From assembly GCA_963921795.1 (NCBI GenBank), contig OY997642.1:27175199-27239198 (forward strand): a DNA stretch of 64,000 nt. The letters run 5' to 3'. The stretch comes from Nannobrachium achirus. Its lineage: Eukaryota; Chordata; Actinopteri; Myctophiformes; Myctophidae. Made by a program: the position numbers and the translations under genes. The notes beneath the pieces were generated by a model. The model saw nothing but the letters and a program-made list of their open reading frames with translations. It was not told where the DNA came from and did not search any database. Shown here piece by piece: positions 34,461 through 46,410 of this stretch; position 1 is the stretch's first letter, and each line of letters opens with the position of its first letter.

Positions 34461-34731
34461 GGCACGGTGGCGCAGTCAGAAGACCCGTCTCCTCACAGCT
34501 AGAAGGTGGGTTTCAATTCCCATCGGGAAGCTGGGGGTGAGTTCTCTCATTCCGCATCCACAGTGCCCACAGGCACACACCCTAGGTTGGGTTGGTGAAA
34601 GGGCCTTTCTGAGTTTGCATGTCCTGGCGTGTCTCCTAGGTAATCCTGGTCACTATAATCCCTCCCCCTGGCCAGCCAGGGCGCCTGATGGAGGGGATTG
34701 TAACTGGTTGGAATAACGTGTTCATTCCACG
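34461..34731 (+). mobile_element. tRNA-derived SINE (HE1/DANA-like head)
   Basis: It starts GGCACGGTGGCGCAG, the common fish SINE promoter head (A box). GGGTTTCAATTCCCATCGGG at about 34507 is the B box. The body runs through GAGTTTGCATGTCCTGGCGT and CCAGCCAGGGCGCCTGATGG. Its 3' part is where the tandem duplication of the next entry starts. Confidence 0.75.
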
Positions 34732-35167
34732 CACTACATCCAACCGGGGACGTTCCCCCTGTCAGGTGATAAGAAGCGGGAAGCATGAGCTCAGTTTGGG
34801 TCTCTCCCCAGGTTGGCAGAGGGAGCGCAGAGTTCAGGATTACAGTTTAGGCAAATTGGCACCTGGCGAAAAATGGGTTACAAAGTCATGGGATAAAAAA
34901 GAGGCAAATAAACTAGTATTGTCCCTAAGACTTGTATTTTAGCTAATTCATTAGTAAATGTCTAAATATTTGCACTTTTTAATCTTCATAGGAATGTGCA
35001 TGATATCTACACGAAGCGTACAACTGTGCTCCATGCCCTTCCGGTGTTCCTGCGAGAGGATGCCTCTACAGTGTTCAAAACATGCACGGTGAGTCCTCAT
35101 TATCACACCTAAATTAACCTTCATACTTCTGTGTTCTGTTATTCCGGGGAAAGTGTTGGCTGAAATG

Positions 35168-35228
35168 TACCGATCGACAAGCTCAGAGTGTGACGCAGGG
35201 CGTTGTGTTGTGAGCTTGTTGATCTATT
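35168..35228. repeat. Hairpin repeat, copy 4
   Basis: GATCGACAAGCTCAGAG mirrored by TTGTGAGCTTGTTGATC, loop about 20 bases, in the intron after the first exon copy. Its tandem-duplicate twin is at 36506-36566. Confidence 0.7.
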
Positions 35229-35445
35229 CATTACTAAATGTCTAAATATTTACACTTTTTTAATCTTCATAGGAATGTGCATGATATCTACACGAAGCGT
35301 ACAACTGTGCTCCATGCCCCTCCGGTGTTCCTGCGAGAGGATGGCGTTCCTGCGAGAGGATGCCTCTACAGTGTTCAAAACGTGCACGGTGAGTCCTCAT
35401 TATCACACGTGTTTTGTTATTCTAGGGAAAGTGTTGGCTGAAATT

Positions 35446-35510
35446 TGCCGATCGACAAGCTCGGAGTGACGCAGCGCGTTGTGTTGTGAGCTTGTTGATC
35501 TGCTATTTTC
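35446..35510. repeat. Hairpin repeat, copy 5
   Basis: GATCGACAAGCTCGGAGTG mirrored by TTGTGAGCTTGTTGATC followed by TGCTATTTTC. The duplicate is at 36784-36848. Confidence 0.7.
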
Positions 35511-36505
35511 TGTGGAAGCTTTCTTCACAATACCAATGCGGGTGCTTAATGGTTCATTTTTGTTAGACTGTGACCAGTTTGCTGGTCAGTCATCTACAGT
35601 AATACCATGGTCAGTATACCAGTTACAAATGCTTTTGGCTGATTTGTATATTGCTGCTTAGTTTGTTCAGTAACTGGGGTTGCCCATTTCCTTAAGCTCT
35701 TCGGTAAATAGAAACTTCATACCAATTTTATCCGCTCAGAAGAGAACGCCACAAAGATCAGCTTCAATTCTCTAGTATTACAGTTCCAAATTTGTCTTTT
35801 TGTTTTATTTTTATTTTATGATCACTTTGAATTGCACTTGTTTATCCTGTCCCGAGTTCATTCTCCTGATCAAACATAATACTAAATACTAGGAAGGTGG
35901 AGAAACCTGTTATTGAACTCCTGAGTGATGCGATTACTATGTGATTAGTATGTGATGTACATTTCCTTCATTCCTTCAGGAAATTGACAACGATCCAGGG
36001 CTCTTTGGCGGAGTTGTGCTCCTGATGGCGGCGGCAGTTGGAGTCAGGCGGGCTATACACTACAACCCGCACTACATCCAACCGGGGACGTTCCCCCTGT
36101 CAGGTGATAAGAAGCGGGAAGCATGAGCTCAGTTTGGGTCTCTCCCCAGGTTGGCAGAGGGAGCGCAGAGTTCAGGATTACAGTTTAGGCAAATTGGCAC
36201 CTGGCGAAAAATGGGTTACAAAGTCATGGGATAAAAAAGAGGCAAATAAACTAGTATTGTCCCTAAGACTTGTATTTTAGCTAATTCATTAGTAAATGTC
36301 TAAATATTTGCACTTTTTAATCTTCATAGGAATGTGCATGATATCTACACGAAGCGTACAACTGTGCTCCATGCCCTTCCGGTGTTCCTGCGAGAGGATG
36401 CCTCTACAGTGTTCAAAACATGCACGGTGAGTCCTCATTATCACACCTAAATTAACCTTCATACTTCTGTGTTCTGTTATTCCGGGGAAAGTGTTGGCTG
36501 AAATG

Positions 36506-36566
36506 TACCGATCGACAAGCTCAGAGTGTGACGCAGGGCGTTGTGTTGTGAGCTTGTTGATCTATT
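36506..36566. repeat. Hairpin repeat, copy 6 (twin of copy 4)
   Basis: Identical in sequence to 35168-35228; it exists because of the 1,338-bp duplication and is not an independent insertion. Confidence 0.7.
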
Positions 36567-36783
36567 CATTACTAAATGTCTAAATATTTACACTTTTTTA
36601 ATCTTCATAGGAATGTGCATGATATCTACACGAAGCGTACAACTGTGCTCCATGCCCCTCCGGTGTTCCTGCGAGAGGATGGCGTTCCTGCGAGAGGATG
36701 CCTCTACAGTGTTCAAAACGTGCACGGTGAGTCCTCATTATCACACGTGTTTTGTTATTCTAGGGAAAGTGTTGGCTGAAATT

Positions 36784-36848
36784 TGCCGATCGACAAGCTC
36801 GGAGTGACGCAGCGCGTTGTGTTGTGAGCTTGTTGATCTGCTATTTTC
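36784..36848. repeat. Hairpin repeat, copy 7 (twin of copy 5)
   Basis: Identical to 35446-35510, again by the tandem duplication. Confidence 0.7.
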
Positions 36849-37317
36849 TGTGGAAGCTTTCTTCACAATACCAATGCGGGTGCTTAATGGTTCATTTTTG
36901 TTAGACTGTGACCAGTTTGCTGGTCAGTCATCTACAGTAATACCATGGTCAGTATACCAGTTACAAATGCTTTTGGCTGATTTGTATATTGCTGCTTAGT
37001 TTGTTCAGTAACTGGGGTTGCCCATTTCCTTAAGCTCTTCGGTAAATAGAAACTTCATACCAATTTTATCCGCTCAGAAGAGAACGCCACAAAGATCAGC
37101 TTCAATTCTCTAGTATTACAGTTCCAAATTTGTCTTTTTGTTTTATTTTTATTTTATGATCACTTTGAATTGCACTTGTTTATCCTGTCCCGAGTTCATT
37201 CTCCTGATCAAACATAATACTAAATACTAGGAAGGTGGAGAAACCTGTTATTGAACTCCTGAGTGATGCGATTACTATGTGATTAGTATGTGATGTACAT
37301 TTCCTTCATTCCTTCAG

Positions 37318-37428
37318 GAAATTGACAACGATCCAGGGCTCTTTGGCGGAGTTGTGCTCCTGATGGCGGCGGCAGTTGGAGTCAGGCGGGCTATACACTA
37401 CAACCCGAGGGAAGTCAGTCATCATTGA
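37318..37428 (+). CDS. Putative terminal exon of the unrecognised gene
   Basis: After CATTCCTTCAG: EIDNDPGLFGGVVLLMAAAV, GVRRAIHYNPREVSHH and a TGA stop at 37426-37428. The hydrophobic run GVVLLMAAAVGV could be a buried helix. The first duplication unit has the same exon from 35980, but it is cut at the unit boundary (36069), losing the end of the reading frame. Confidence 0.45.
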   Translation, partial: EIDNDPGLFGGVVLLMAAAVGVRRAIHYNPREVSHH

Positions 37429-37795
37429 AGGTGAAGATGTGATCTCCCTTCCCAGATAGTATTCTTTTTTTTTTACGTCAAGGGCCTTCCTTCAGGCCTT
37501 GAGGTCAGTGTATCCACAGTTCTCTACTATAAACAAGTTGGACAAGATGAGAGAGTGAATGTGTTGGACATTGTTCAATACCCATGTGTACACAGGGTTT
37601 AGTTTTTCTTTTCTATCTTCAAGGATCTTGTCTCTGTTTTTCTTGTATTTACTTAACCTGTATTCAGTGACTACTGATTTCACTTGCATTTAAAAGTGTA
37701 CATTTCAGTTGTAGTTTGAAGTTTAGAATTAGTTTATGGCTGTATTCATCAACCGTCCAGTTATTAAACTGTATGACCAAATTAAATGAGAATTA
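37429..37795. other. Unassigned, probable 3' UTR and flank
   Basis: No gene or repeat is seen; T-rich. A minus-strand frame of 65 codons has no family features. Confidence 0.4.
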
Positions 37796-38169
37796 CAGGG
37801 TTCCCACGGTCATGAAATTCCTGGAAATATTTTGAAATTAGAAAAATATTTTTACACTACTGGAAAAGTTTTGGAATTTATCAAGGGTCCTGGAAGGTCC
37901 TGGGAAAAAAAGGTATTTTCACAAACCGTGTTATACAGAATTCCTCAACTCTTGCTCGTCAGGGTGGAGGGGTCCCCAGTTAAAACATGATTGATTTTGA
38001 GGGTCACGGCCTGAAAAGTTTGAGAACCACTGGCATACTCTACCTGTCTTTGGGCATTGCGCATAGGATTAAGTGACCTGTTATTTGGCTGAATTATTGT
38101 TATATAGTCCTGGAAATTGGGTTAAATATTCTGGAAAAAATGAATTGGTAAAGATGTGTGGGAACCCTG
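37796..38169. mobile_element. hAT-like MITE, 374 bp
   Basis: The ends CAGGGTTCCCAC and GTGGGAACCCTG are perfect 12-bp inverted repeats. GAATTA occurs on both sides, but an 8-bp duplication is not clean. The inside repeats CTGGAAAAGTTTTGG / CCTGGAAATT motifs and has no frame. Confidence 0.75.
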
Positions 38170-38920
38170 GAATTAATTTTAGTTGCACCGTTTAATATTA
38201 CATTTCAGTTGTTTGACGTTTGCAATCTGTTCATGACAAGATTATGGATGTATTTAACAGTGTTAAAAAAGTACATGGTACTGTCTGTAGTATACTTGCG
38301 CTGTGAACCAAGTGGTGCTCACACACATATATAATTATATACACACACACATAGACAGGCAGAGACATACACATACATAGACAGGCAGGCAGGCAGACGG
38401 CACACACGTCAAACTCGGAGCAATCAGTAGTAGTTTTATGCAGACAGTTGTTTGTTGTTTACAATCTGCTCGTGGATGTAACAGTTTAAATAAAATGACA
38501 TGATACTTTTCACTTTTTGTAAAATAGTCTTTATAAAGTTAACCACTACGTTAACATAAACTGGCCTGAAGGCATGTTTGTATAGCTTTTATGGTGTGGT
38601 CATTACATGTGTTTGGACAATTCATTGTTTGCACTTTAAATTCATACACTATACCTTGGGTATTACCACGCACTGGAAATGGTTGATACTATTGTAATTG
38701 CAAAATGTATCTTCATTTGCTTTTGTCAGTTTATTTTCATGATTGATTTTGAAGTTTTTGGGGGCTACAAGATGTCATTTGTATTTAAAGTTTAAAAATT
38801 GACTTATCGTATGTCAATGTTCAAAATGTTAAATAAACTGATTTCATGGAACTTGAATTTCTGCTTTTTTAGTTGTGATTTAATTAAACGGTTAATACAA
38901 TTATTTCCTGGTAATTGATA
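38170..38920. other. Unassigned A/T-rich sequence with short microsatellites
   Basis: CA, CATA and CAGG runs at about 38322-38400. Otherwise no supported feature. Confidence 0.5.
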
Positions 38921-38924
38921 TATA

Positions 38925-39250
38925 GAAGTACAAGTAACTAATTTATAAGTTCTGATAACTGATCCATGGTACATGTTAAGTGAAATGTATAAGTACAAGT
39001 AACTCTATTTTTTTAAAGTTCTGATAACTGACACATGGTACATGTAACTGAAATATATAAGTACAATTAACTCTATTTTTTAAAGTTCTGATAACTGACA
39101 CATGGTACATGTAACTGAAATTTATAAGTACGAGCAACTCTATTTTTTAAAGTTCTGATAACTGACACATGGTACATGTAACTGAAATTTATAAGTACGA
39201 GCAACTCTATTTTTTAAAGTTCTGATAACTGACACATGGTACATGTAACT
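38925..39250. repeat. 67-bp minisatellite, five copies
   Basis: The unit AAGTACAAGTAACTCTATTT / TTTAAAGTTCTGATAACTGA / CACATGGTACATGTAACTGA is repeated at about 38925, 38991, 39059, 39126 and 39193. The last three copies are nearly identical and the first is the most diverged, a pattern of polarised amplification. Confidence 0.9.
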
Positions 39251-40001
39251 AAAAAGTTTACGTTCTGAATACGTCTGACTTTTGAGTTTATTAACTCAAA
39301 ATTTTTGAGGTAAATGATTCCCTCAAAACTTTTGAGTATTGGTTACTAATTCGGGCTTACAGTGTAGCAGGGGTTTTCAAAGTGGGTGACGGGGCACCCT
39401 GGGGTGCCGTGATGGCAGTCCAGGGGTGCCGGGAGATAATTTGATAATAATTTGAATTTATTTGAACACTTGAACAATATTTAGTATAATTTTAAACTTG
39501 AAGTACAAAGTTGTTTTCAGTCAGTTCTAACCAAAATGGCTATTATCTCAACGTTTTCCTCGCAACATAATCACTAAAATATTGTCACTGTCGGGCAGAA
39601 ACCTTGTATTTCCAAGTTTCAAATGTGTACGTCTTTTGGTAAAGCAAAGCCCTGCTTCATCATACAAGACTGTCGGACAAAACTAGTGGAATTATAGATG
39701 ATAAATACAAAACGAACGGTTTTGGACATACAAGGTTTCCACCTGACAACGACAATATGCTATAAATATAAGGTGCTGGGAGTGAAAATGTTAATGCATT
39801 ATAAAGATGCATGCTCTGTTCGGTTCCTATGCATTCTGCTCTCTTCCATCATGTCTCACATCCTCCCGTCACTTCATAGTGTTTCTGTGTGTGTAATAAA
39901 CCTAAGAAAGTGCGTGCGTGCATAACCTTTGTTTTATATGAAATATCTGAGACTGAACATATAGTTTGACCGCTTCAAAATGCTCTAATCTTTAAATGAC
40001 C
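39251..40001. other. Unassigned, with a hAT-like terminus
   Basis: CAGGGGTTTTCAAAGTGGG at 39369 looks like one hAT terminus without a partner. At 39590-39770 an imperfect inverted repeat (CAGAAACCTTGTAT / ATACAAGGTTTCCACCTG) marks another decayed fold-back. No gene. Confidence 0.45.
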
Positions 40002-40060
40002 GGAAATAGCCTAATCTACAAGCAGACGCATTGAGAGCTTGTAGATCGGCTATTTTTTCC
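40002..40060. repeat. Hairpin repeat, copy 8
   Basis: GGAAATAGCCTAATCTACAA mirrored by GAGAGCTTGTAGATCGGC then TATTTTTTCC. It directly abuts the left end of the giant inverted repeat. Confidence 0.7.
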
Positions 40061-40070
40061 AGCAAGAGCC

Positions 40071-40370
40071 GTCGCAGACTGCGTCCGCGTCTGAAGACGG
40101 GTCTTATGACCCGTCTCATGACGCGTCAGTGCTTAAATAGCGGTCAAGACGCAGCTTTGCGTCCAGGACGGAGCTCCCGCGGCTCAAGGCGCGATTCTCG
40201 GTTTCAATCACTTCAATCACGTCTTTCGTCTTCTAGACGCGAAACCGCGGCTCAAGACGCGATTCTCGGTTTCAATCACGTCTTTTAACCTCAAAGACGC
40301 GGCTTGGACACTACAATCGCGTCTTTGATCCCAAAGACGAGGCTTGGAATCGCGTCTGGCTGGAACTCGG
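40071..40370. repeat. CpG-rich AAAGACG repeat, left outer arm
   Basis: Dense short repeats of CGTCTTTGA, CAAAGACG and GATTCTCGGTTTCAATCACG, including self-inverted pairs (GTCTTTGATCCCAAAGAC). They recur at 43375-43585 in the same arm and mirrored at 48450-48640 and 49005-49260. Despite the CpG load the CpGs are not decayed, which suggests youth or lack of methylation. Confidence 0.75.
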
Positions 40371-40597
40371 TGTGGCCGTAAAGGAGACATGTAACCCGCA
40401 AAGTCTGCTGTGTGCTGTCCTTGTATCTATTAGATACATTTTACTATTATTTATTGTCAATGGAACATGCTATATTCTACCATATTGTCGGCATTATAGT
40501 GTGTCATAACGTTTTTAGTGCGAAAATATATCTTTTTGTTTCTTTTTTTTTTAGCATTTAAAAAAAAAAGGCAGGTTATATCTGCCTGGATTCATGG

Positions 40598-43245
40598 CGC
40601 CTGCTGTGACTTCTCTGTCGAGGTTGGGCCGCCAATCCCTGTCCCCGTTTCCCTGAGATGTCTTAGAAAAAGGACCAAACAAATCTCTCGCGCCTCTGAC
40701 AAAACGGCCAATCTCGGCGGCGCGATCGTTGTTTCCCTGGACTTTACTGGAAAACGGACCAGCTGCGGGAATACCAGCAATCAAGCAAGCCCCTCCACCT
40801 CCAGAATCAACAGACACTCAGCCATTCTTCCGCGTTCAGACGCAGAAGCCAGCCAAGGAATAAATACAAGATAACGTTTGATTTTGATAGATTTTGACAC
40901 TGTCAGCTTGTTCTTTTGTCATTCTATGGTCTAGTTGCTGTGGCTGTTAATGTGACCCTATTTGGAAATCATTTAGCTGTTCATTGCAACGAGGAAATGT
41001 TTGGCTATTTACCTTTCTCATTTGGTTGTCATGGCCTGCTGTATGTGATGCACCGGACTCCTTCCAAAATACACAGACTGTGTGGGCATCATTTTAATAT
41101 CCAATTTGATTGACTGATCATCATTATGTTACATGCTTGCTTTGATTATTTATGGACCGCTGGTCCGCTGCTGCTGCTGCATGCATCTTTGCAAAAAAAA
41201 GAAAAGAAAAGAAAGACACTGGTTTTGGTTACACCCCGCACATCACCCCTGGAATTAATAATCCCTGCTGCATAGCTAAACTCAAATTATTGTATTTGTG
41301 TAGTCTATTTGAGAAGCATGAGCACTTTATTTATAGCATTCTAATAAAACCGCAGGTGGGGTTTCCTTGCGCAAATTTGGGTCGGCTGTCTTCGCACGAT
41401 TAAATAATGAATGAATGCTTGTTTCTGCCTTCAATTCAATTATAAATAAAATCAAACCAACCACTCATTCAGTTAATACTAATACCTAGTCCTAGAATAC
41501 CTATATAATTAGCAGAAGTGATAGAGTGTCAGTTCATTGTCAATTCTGTAAATAAGATGAGTCTATTCAAATAAATGATTTGTGTGGCATGCCATTTTGC
41601 TCCATCAGTTTCATTCATTAATTGCACAGCAAATAAAGACATGATTACTAACGGGACACGGTCATTGTCATGCTGGGATTTCCAAAGAATGAGAAGACCT
41701 TTTTTTATAGCTTAAACCAAACCATTGTTGAATCAAACGGTGGAGTCTTTCTTTTTCTCCGTGATCGTGCGCGATGCGCGGTGCGCCACACCAAAAAAAC
41801 AGAGTTGCAAGATACCAACGCATTGCGTCATGGCCTGTCGACAGTTTATACATCTGTTATTTTGGACACATGGAGAGATTGGAGACGGCAGCGCATCAAC
41901 CCGACATTTCATTGAATGACTCCAGAACGCAAGTAGGCTAGATTACGGTTAATAATATCTATAGAATAAGGCTACAAAACACTTAATAGACTAATTGATT
42001 TATTTCTGAGCTAGTAAAACACTTCATAGCCTAGGTGTTTCCTGAATCTAAAGAACAATCAATGACAACAGCTTCTAACAGAAATAGTGTTTTTATTGGT
42101 ATAATACAACGCACCAAATGCAAATGATCACGCCATGGTTTAACCATATCATAATAAATAGCCAAACATTTCATTATGAAATGTAACAGTATAGGCCTAT
42201 TTAAACCAAACAAAATATAGTCTGACAGCAATAAAAAGCTATAGTAAAGCCGGGTGCAGGATAATGTTGATCGCCCCATAGCTGCTTCAGTTCCCAGACC
42301 CTGGTCATTTCTCAAGCAATTGCTCTTATTCAAATTTGTATTTATTCTGTGAACTCTCTATTTATTTTTTGTATGACATGTGATAGTTTATCTCCCTTTC
42401 TATTCATGCTATCAATCAAAAATCACGCCTGTGGCTGTGGCGCTCTGGCGCGCCATGGACATAATAGGCTACCCGTTGTCTTTATAAAGAAATATATAGC
42501 CTATAACCCCGATTGTAATAACAGTGGTCAGTAGGCCTACATGCAGGCTATAGTTTTGTCTGTTAAATTATGTTTTATTTCAAGACTATAACAAGCTACA
42601 GTAGGCTATATGGGTCCAGTGTATAGGCCTATATTATGCCTCCTCCTTGCGTCATTTCACCCGACCGCATAGCCTATCCATAGCCTACATGATTATGTAT
42701 TCATATTGTTTTAAAACAAGCGAACACATTTAAGAAATTACATATAAAAAGAATAAGAAGAGGCCTCGTGAAAATATCCAATCTACAAGCTCACAGCAAG
42801 TGAAGAGCGTTGTGAGCTTGTAGATCTGCTGTTTTCACTAGTTGAGTTCCCGGCAGGGAAAACTTCTAATCAATTTGTGTCGGATATAAATTGCGTCTGC
42901 TACGGTAATTGGACAATATTTAGGTGGTTGTCAGAAAGAAACATTCATGCATGCACCGTGGCGCACGCACTGTAAGTCACCCAGATAAATCTCTCGTTCT
43001 TTTGATTGATTACTTTATTAGCAGTTTGCATATTAAAATCACAGGGACAGGGCAGTAACATTACTTCAGATAGTAACATGTCATGTTAATGTTAATGCAT
43101 TATGGTTACGTTATGGTATAGGCTACAAAGGCTCTGTCTGGATTCGATGTTGTTGACTTGTTATCCAGTGTGTGTGCGGTTTACTCTGATTGGCGGATCG
43201 TTTCATTTTCTGTTGCCGCAACCTCGACAAACACGCGATGGCCTT
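40598..43245. other. 2.65-kb segment present only in the left arm
   Basis: The right arm joins ATTCATGG directly to CACAGAGC; the left arm has 2,648 extra bases between them. It opens GC-rich (CGCCTGCTGTGAC...), includes a hairpin repeat (42768-42838) and A/T-rich filler, and has no gene I can support; frames are under 120 codons. Either an insertion in the left arm or, with GG microhomology at the edges, a deletion from the right arm. Confidence 0.7.
42768..42838. repeat. Hairpin repeat, copy 9
   Basis: GTGAAAATATCCAATCTACA (continuing AGCTCACAGC) is mirrored by GAGCGTTGTGAGCTTGTAG (continuing ATCTGCTGTTTTCAC). GTGAAAA/TTTTCAC at the outer edges extend the arms. Confidence 0.75.
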
Positions 43246-43255
43246 GGCACAGAGC

Positions 43256-43335
43256 AGAACGTTTAGCTCAGTCGCTAGAGCGGCCGCCCCGTTGAGCGGA
43301 GGTTGCCGGTTCGATCCCCGCCTCAGTCACTCTTT
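43256..43335 (+). mobile_element. tRNA-derived SINE head, left arm
   Basis: An A box TAGCTCAGTCGCTAGAGC (43264-43281) and B box GGTTCGATCCC (43309-43319) are spaced as in a tRNA, with a foldable D arm (GCTC/GAGC). No acceptor stem can be paired (GAACGTT against the 3' side), so it is not a tRNA gene. The mirror copy is at 48690-48762. Confidence 0.6.
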
Positions 43336-43714
43336 ATTTCTAAGCACTGTGAAACACGTTTTCTTGCGGCTCCAGACGCGAATCTCGTTTCAATCACGTC
43401 TTTGAGCCAAAAGACAGGGCTTGGACCGCGTCTTTGAGCCCAAAGACGGGGCTTGGACACTACAATCGCGTCTTTGGGGGCTTGGACCGCGTCTTTGAGC
43501 CCAAAGACGGGGCTTGGACACTACAATCGCGTCTTTGATCCCAAAGACGTGGCTTGGAGGCTACCGCGTCTGGCTGGAACTCGGAGCGGAGTCAAGTTCA
43601 TTGAAAATAACGGGGCCGTATGTTTTGACGCGGCGCCTCCGTGCGGCCGATGTGTCTAGTGTGTGTTCCCCTTCAGACGTCTGCTGTCTGCTCTCCGTGA
43701 AAAAAAAAAAAAAA

Positions 43715-44205
43715 GGGTGTCTATTGTATGTATTTTTTGATGGAGAATTCAAATATTACCTTCTTTTTTGCATAGGACAACTCTAACCTGCATCAATTGG
43801 TATTTTATAATTGCCAATTGTACCCTATCCATCTAAAAAACAAATTGGATGTCTATTGTAGGTATTTTTTGATGGAGAATTCAAATATGACCTTCTTTTT
43901 TGCATAGGACAACTCTAACCTGCATCAATTGGTATTTTATAATTGTCAATTGTACCCTATCCATCTAAAAAAACAAATTGGATCTCTATTGTATGTATTT
44001 TTTGATGGAAAATTCAAATATTACCTTCTTTTTTAGATAGGACAACTCTAACCTGCATCAATTGGTATTTTATAATTGCCAATAGTACCCTATCAATCTA
44101 AAAAAACAAATTGGATCTCTATTGTATGTATTTTTTGATGGAAAATTAAAATATTACCTTCTTTTTTTAGATAGGACAACTCTAACCTGCATCAATTGGT
44201 GCATC
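43715..44205. repeat. 127-bp tandem repeat, four copies, then (TCTA)n
   Basis: The unit GGATGTCTATTGTATGTATT ... ACAACTCTAACCTGCATCAA ... CCCTATCCATCTAAAAAAC starts at about 43713, 43843, 43977 and 44110. A TCTA run follows at 44212-44256 and a CTA run at 44498-44546. All are mirrored in the right arm (47460-48305). Confidence 0.9.
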
Positions 44206-44210
44206 AACCT

Positions 44211-44255
<45 letters not shown>

Positions 44256-44495
44256 TTATACTTCACCTTTAGTCAAGAAGAGAGTTCAGCCTCAGGAACT
44301 TGCACACCTGGAACTGTGTCATGACTGTGTCATGGAGCTAAGCAGAACTATGTTAAATACTCACAATGAGTCTGATGGACCAATCAGAGTGGTGGTGGGG
44401 GGAGGGATCAACAATAGACAGAAACTGGATAATGCTTTGTTAACTGTCCCACCTAAGTCCCTGCTAGTCTGAACAAATCACGTTCCCTCTCATAA

Positions 44496-44546
<51 letters not shown>

Positions 44547-44559
44547 ATTTATATAAAGC

Positions 44560-45650
44560 TGCTCTTGCATTTGAATTCAAGTCTGACACAAGTTAAGGTT
44601 AACTTAGGTAGTAGTTCATTTTGCTGGCTTTTGTGTGTGAGTGTGTAGGCCCACAAATTATTATAATTGTCTGTCATTAAGTGACTCAAAGGGAGACGTC
44701 TAATGGGTGTTTATTATTTTAATATTAACTGTGGGAAGATTATATATATTTTATTTTGCACTTACAGTGTTGTGATATTATTCCTGAAGGAAGAGGGGTA
44801 TTTTCACAGCCCAGGCTTTGAACCTAAATGCTGTTTACATGCTCTATAAATATTTATTTCTATATAAAACTCAGTTGTGTGGAGTTATTGTGTGCCTTTT
44901 CTTGTAGCTAAAGAGTCCATTTGTTCACTAGACATTAAGTCAAGGTTACTATTTTGAGTTGAAGCCAAGTGTTTTATTACTTTGTGGTTTAACATTATTT
45001 AAAAGGCAAATTCATTGTTATGGTTACTTTAGAAGACTGCTTTTGCATTCATGAGTTAAAAAGAGAGCCAAGCTAATTCAAAGAGTTAAGTTAAAGGAAC
45101 ACAAAACGTGACTTAACTCACAGCTGCCATTGGACAGACAGTTATAACATACTCTTATCTTTCACAGAACAGACAATTATCATTTATTTTATCTATTTGA
45201 GACATGTAGCTGCTCTAGGGGAAATAGAGCATTAATTTGGGATCAGCCTATTCAATTGATAATGACCAATGGGTGCCAGTTTCTAAGTAGTTAAGCATAT
45301 TACCATAACAATATATGTGGCCTAGACATGGATATTGCCCACTCAACTCGTAATCTACAGAAATGTCCACCACATCACACAGTATAAAACCTAGTAGAGA
45401 AATCTGCCTTCTCCTGTATTGTATTAGTGACATTCATTAATAAATAGTAAAATAACAGGACAGAGCAGAACAGGCCTCTGCTGTGTCTTTATTATGGGTG
45501 CATTCCAATGCAAATGGATACTCTGGAACAATCTGAAACGATGTATCTTTCCTGTGGCTGTTATAATGAACACAAACAGATCAGAACGTAATTTAACATT
45601 AACCAGTTACATTTATCATACAACAATGTAAGGGATGGATTCCTTTCTAT
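44560..45650. other. Inner left arm, no gene seen
   Basis: A/T-rich sequence mirrored with few differences at 46365-47455. Both arms have the same 61-codon frame (45433-45248 minus; 46580-46765 plus), which is no evidence for coding. Confidence 0.5.
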
Positions 45651-45734
45651 TGTGTGAGTTACTTAAATGCTGATCAATATGTGAATCTGGCTCTTATCAG
45701 GTGGGTGTTTTCTCTCCCTGTCCTGTGCTGTCCT

Positions 45735-46410
<676 letters not shown>

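Larger units (their letters stand above)
34992..36726 (+). pseudogene. Exon present four times (34992, 35273, 36330, 36611)
   Basis: Copies at 34992-35088, 35273-35388, 36330-36426 and 36611-36726, each between AATCTTCATAG and CACG/GTGAGT. In the phase starting at the second base they read NVHDIYTKRTTVLHALPVF then LREDASTVFKTCT. The second copy of each pair has an 18-19-base internal duplication (GCGTTCCTGCGAGAGGATG) that breaks the frame. Phase does not fit the 55-codon exon before it (ends in phase 0), so normal splicing would give a stop (GAA TGT GCA TGA). The array is probably non-functional or an exon is missing. Confidence 0.45.
34732..37407 (+). repeat. 1,338-bp tandem duplication (34732-36069 and 36070-37407)
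   Basis: GCACTACATCCAACCGGGGA starts both units at 34731/36069. All features recur with an offset of exactly 1,338, and I see no mismatch by eye. The junction uses a 2-3-base CG(C) match between a SINE tail (ATTCCACGCACT) and the last exon (CAACCCG), so it is a simple recent duplication or an assembly error. Each unit holds two copies of one exon and the start of the terminal exon. Inside each unit, a segment of about 280 bp is itself duplicated. Confidence 0.9.

Noticed and set aside
43256-43335. Functional tRNA gene
   Set aside because: A and B boxes are present but no acceptor stem pairs and the anticodon arm is poor; a tRNA-derived SINE head fits better.
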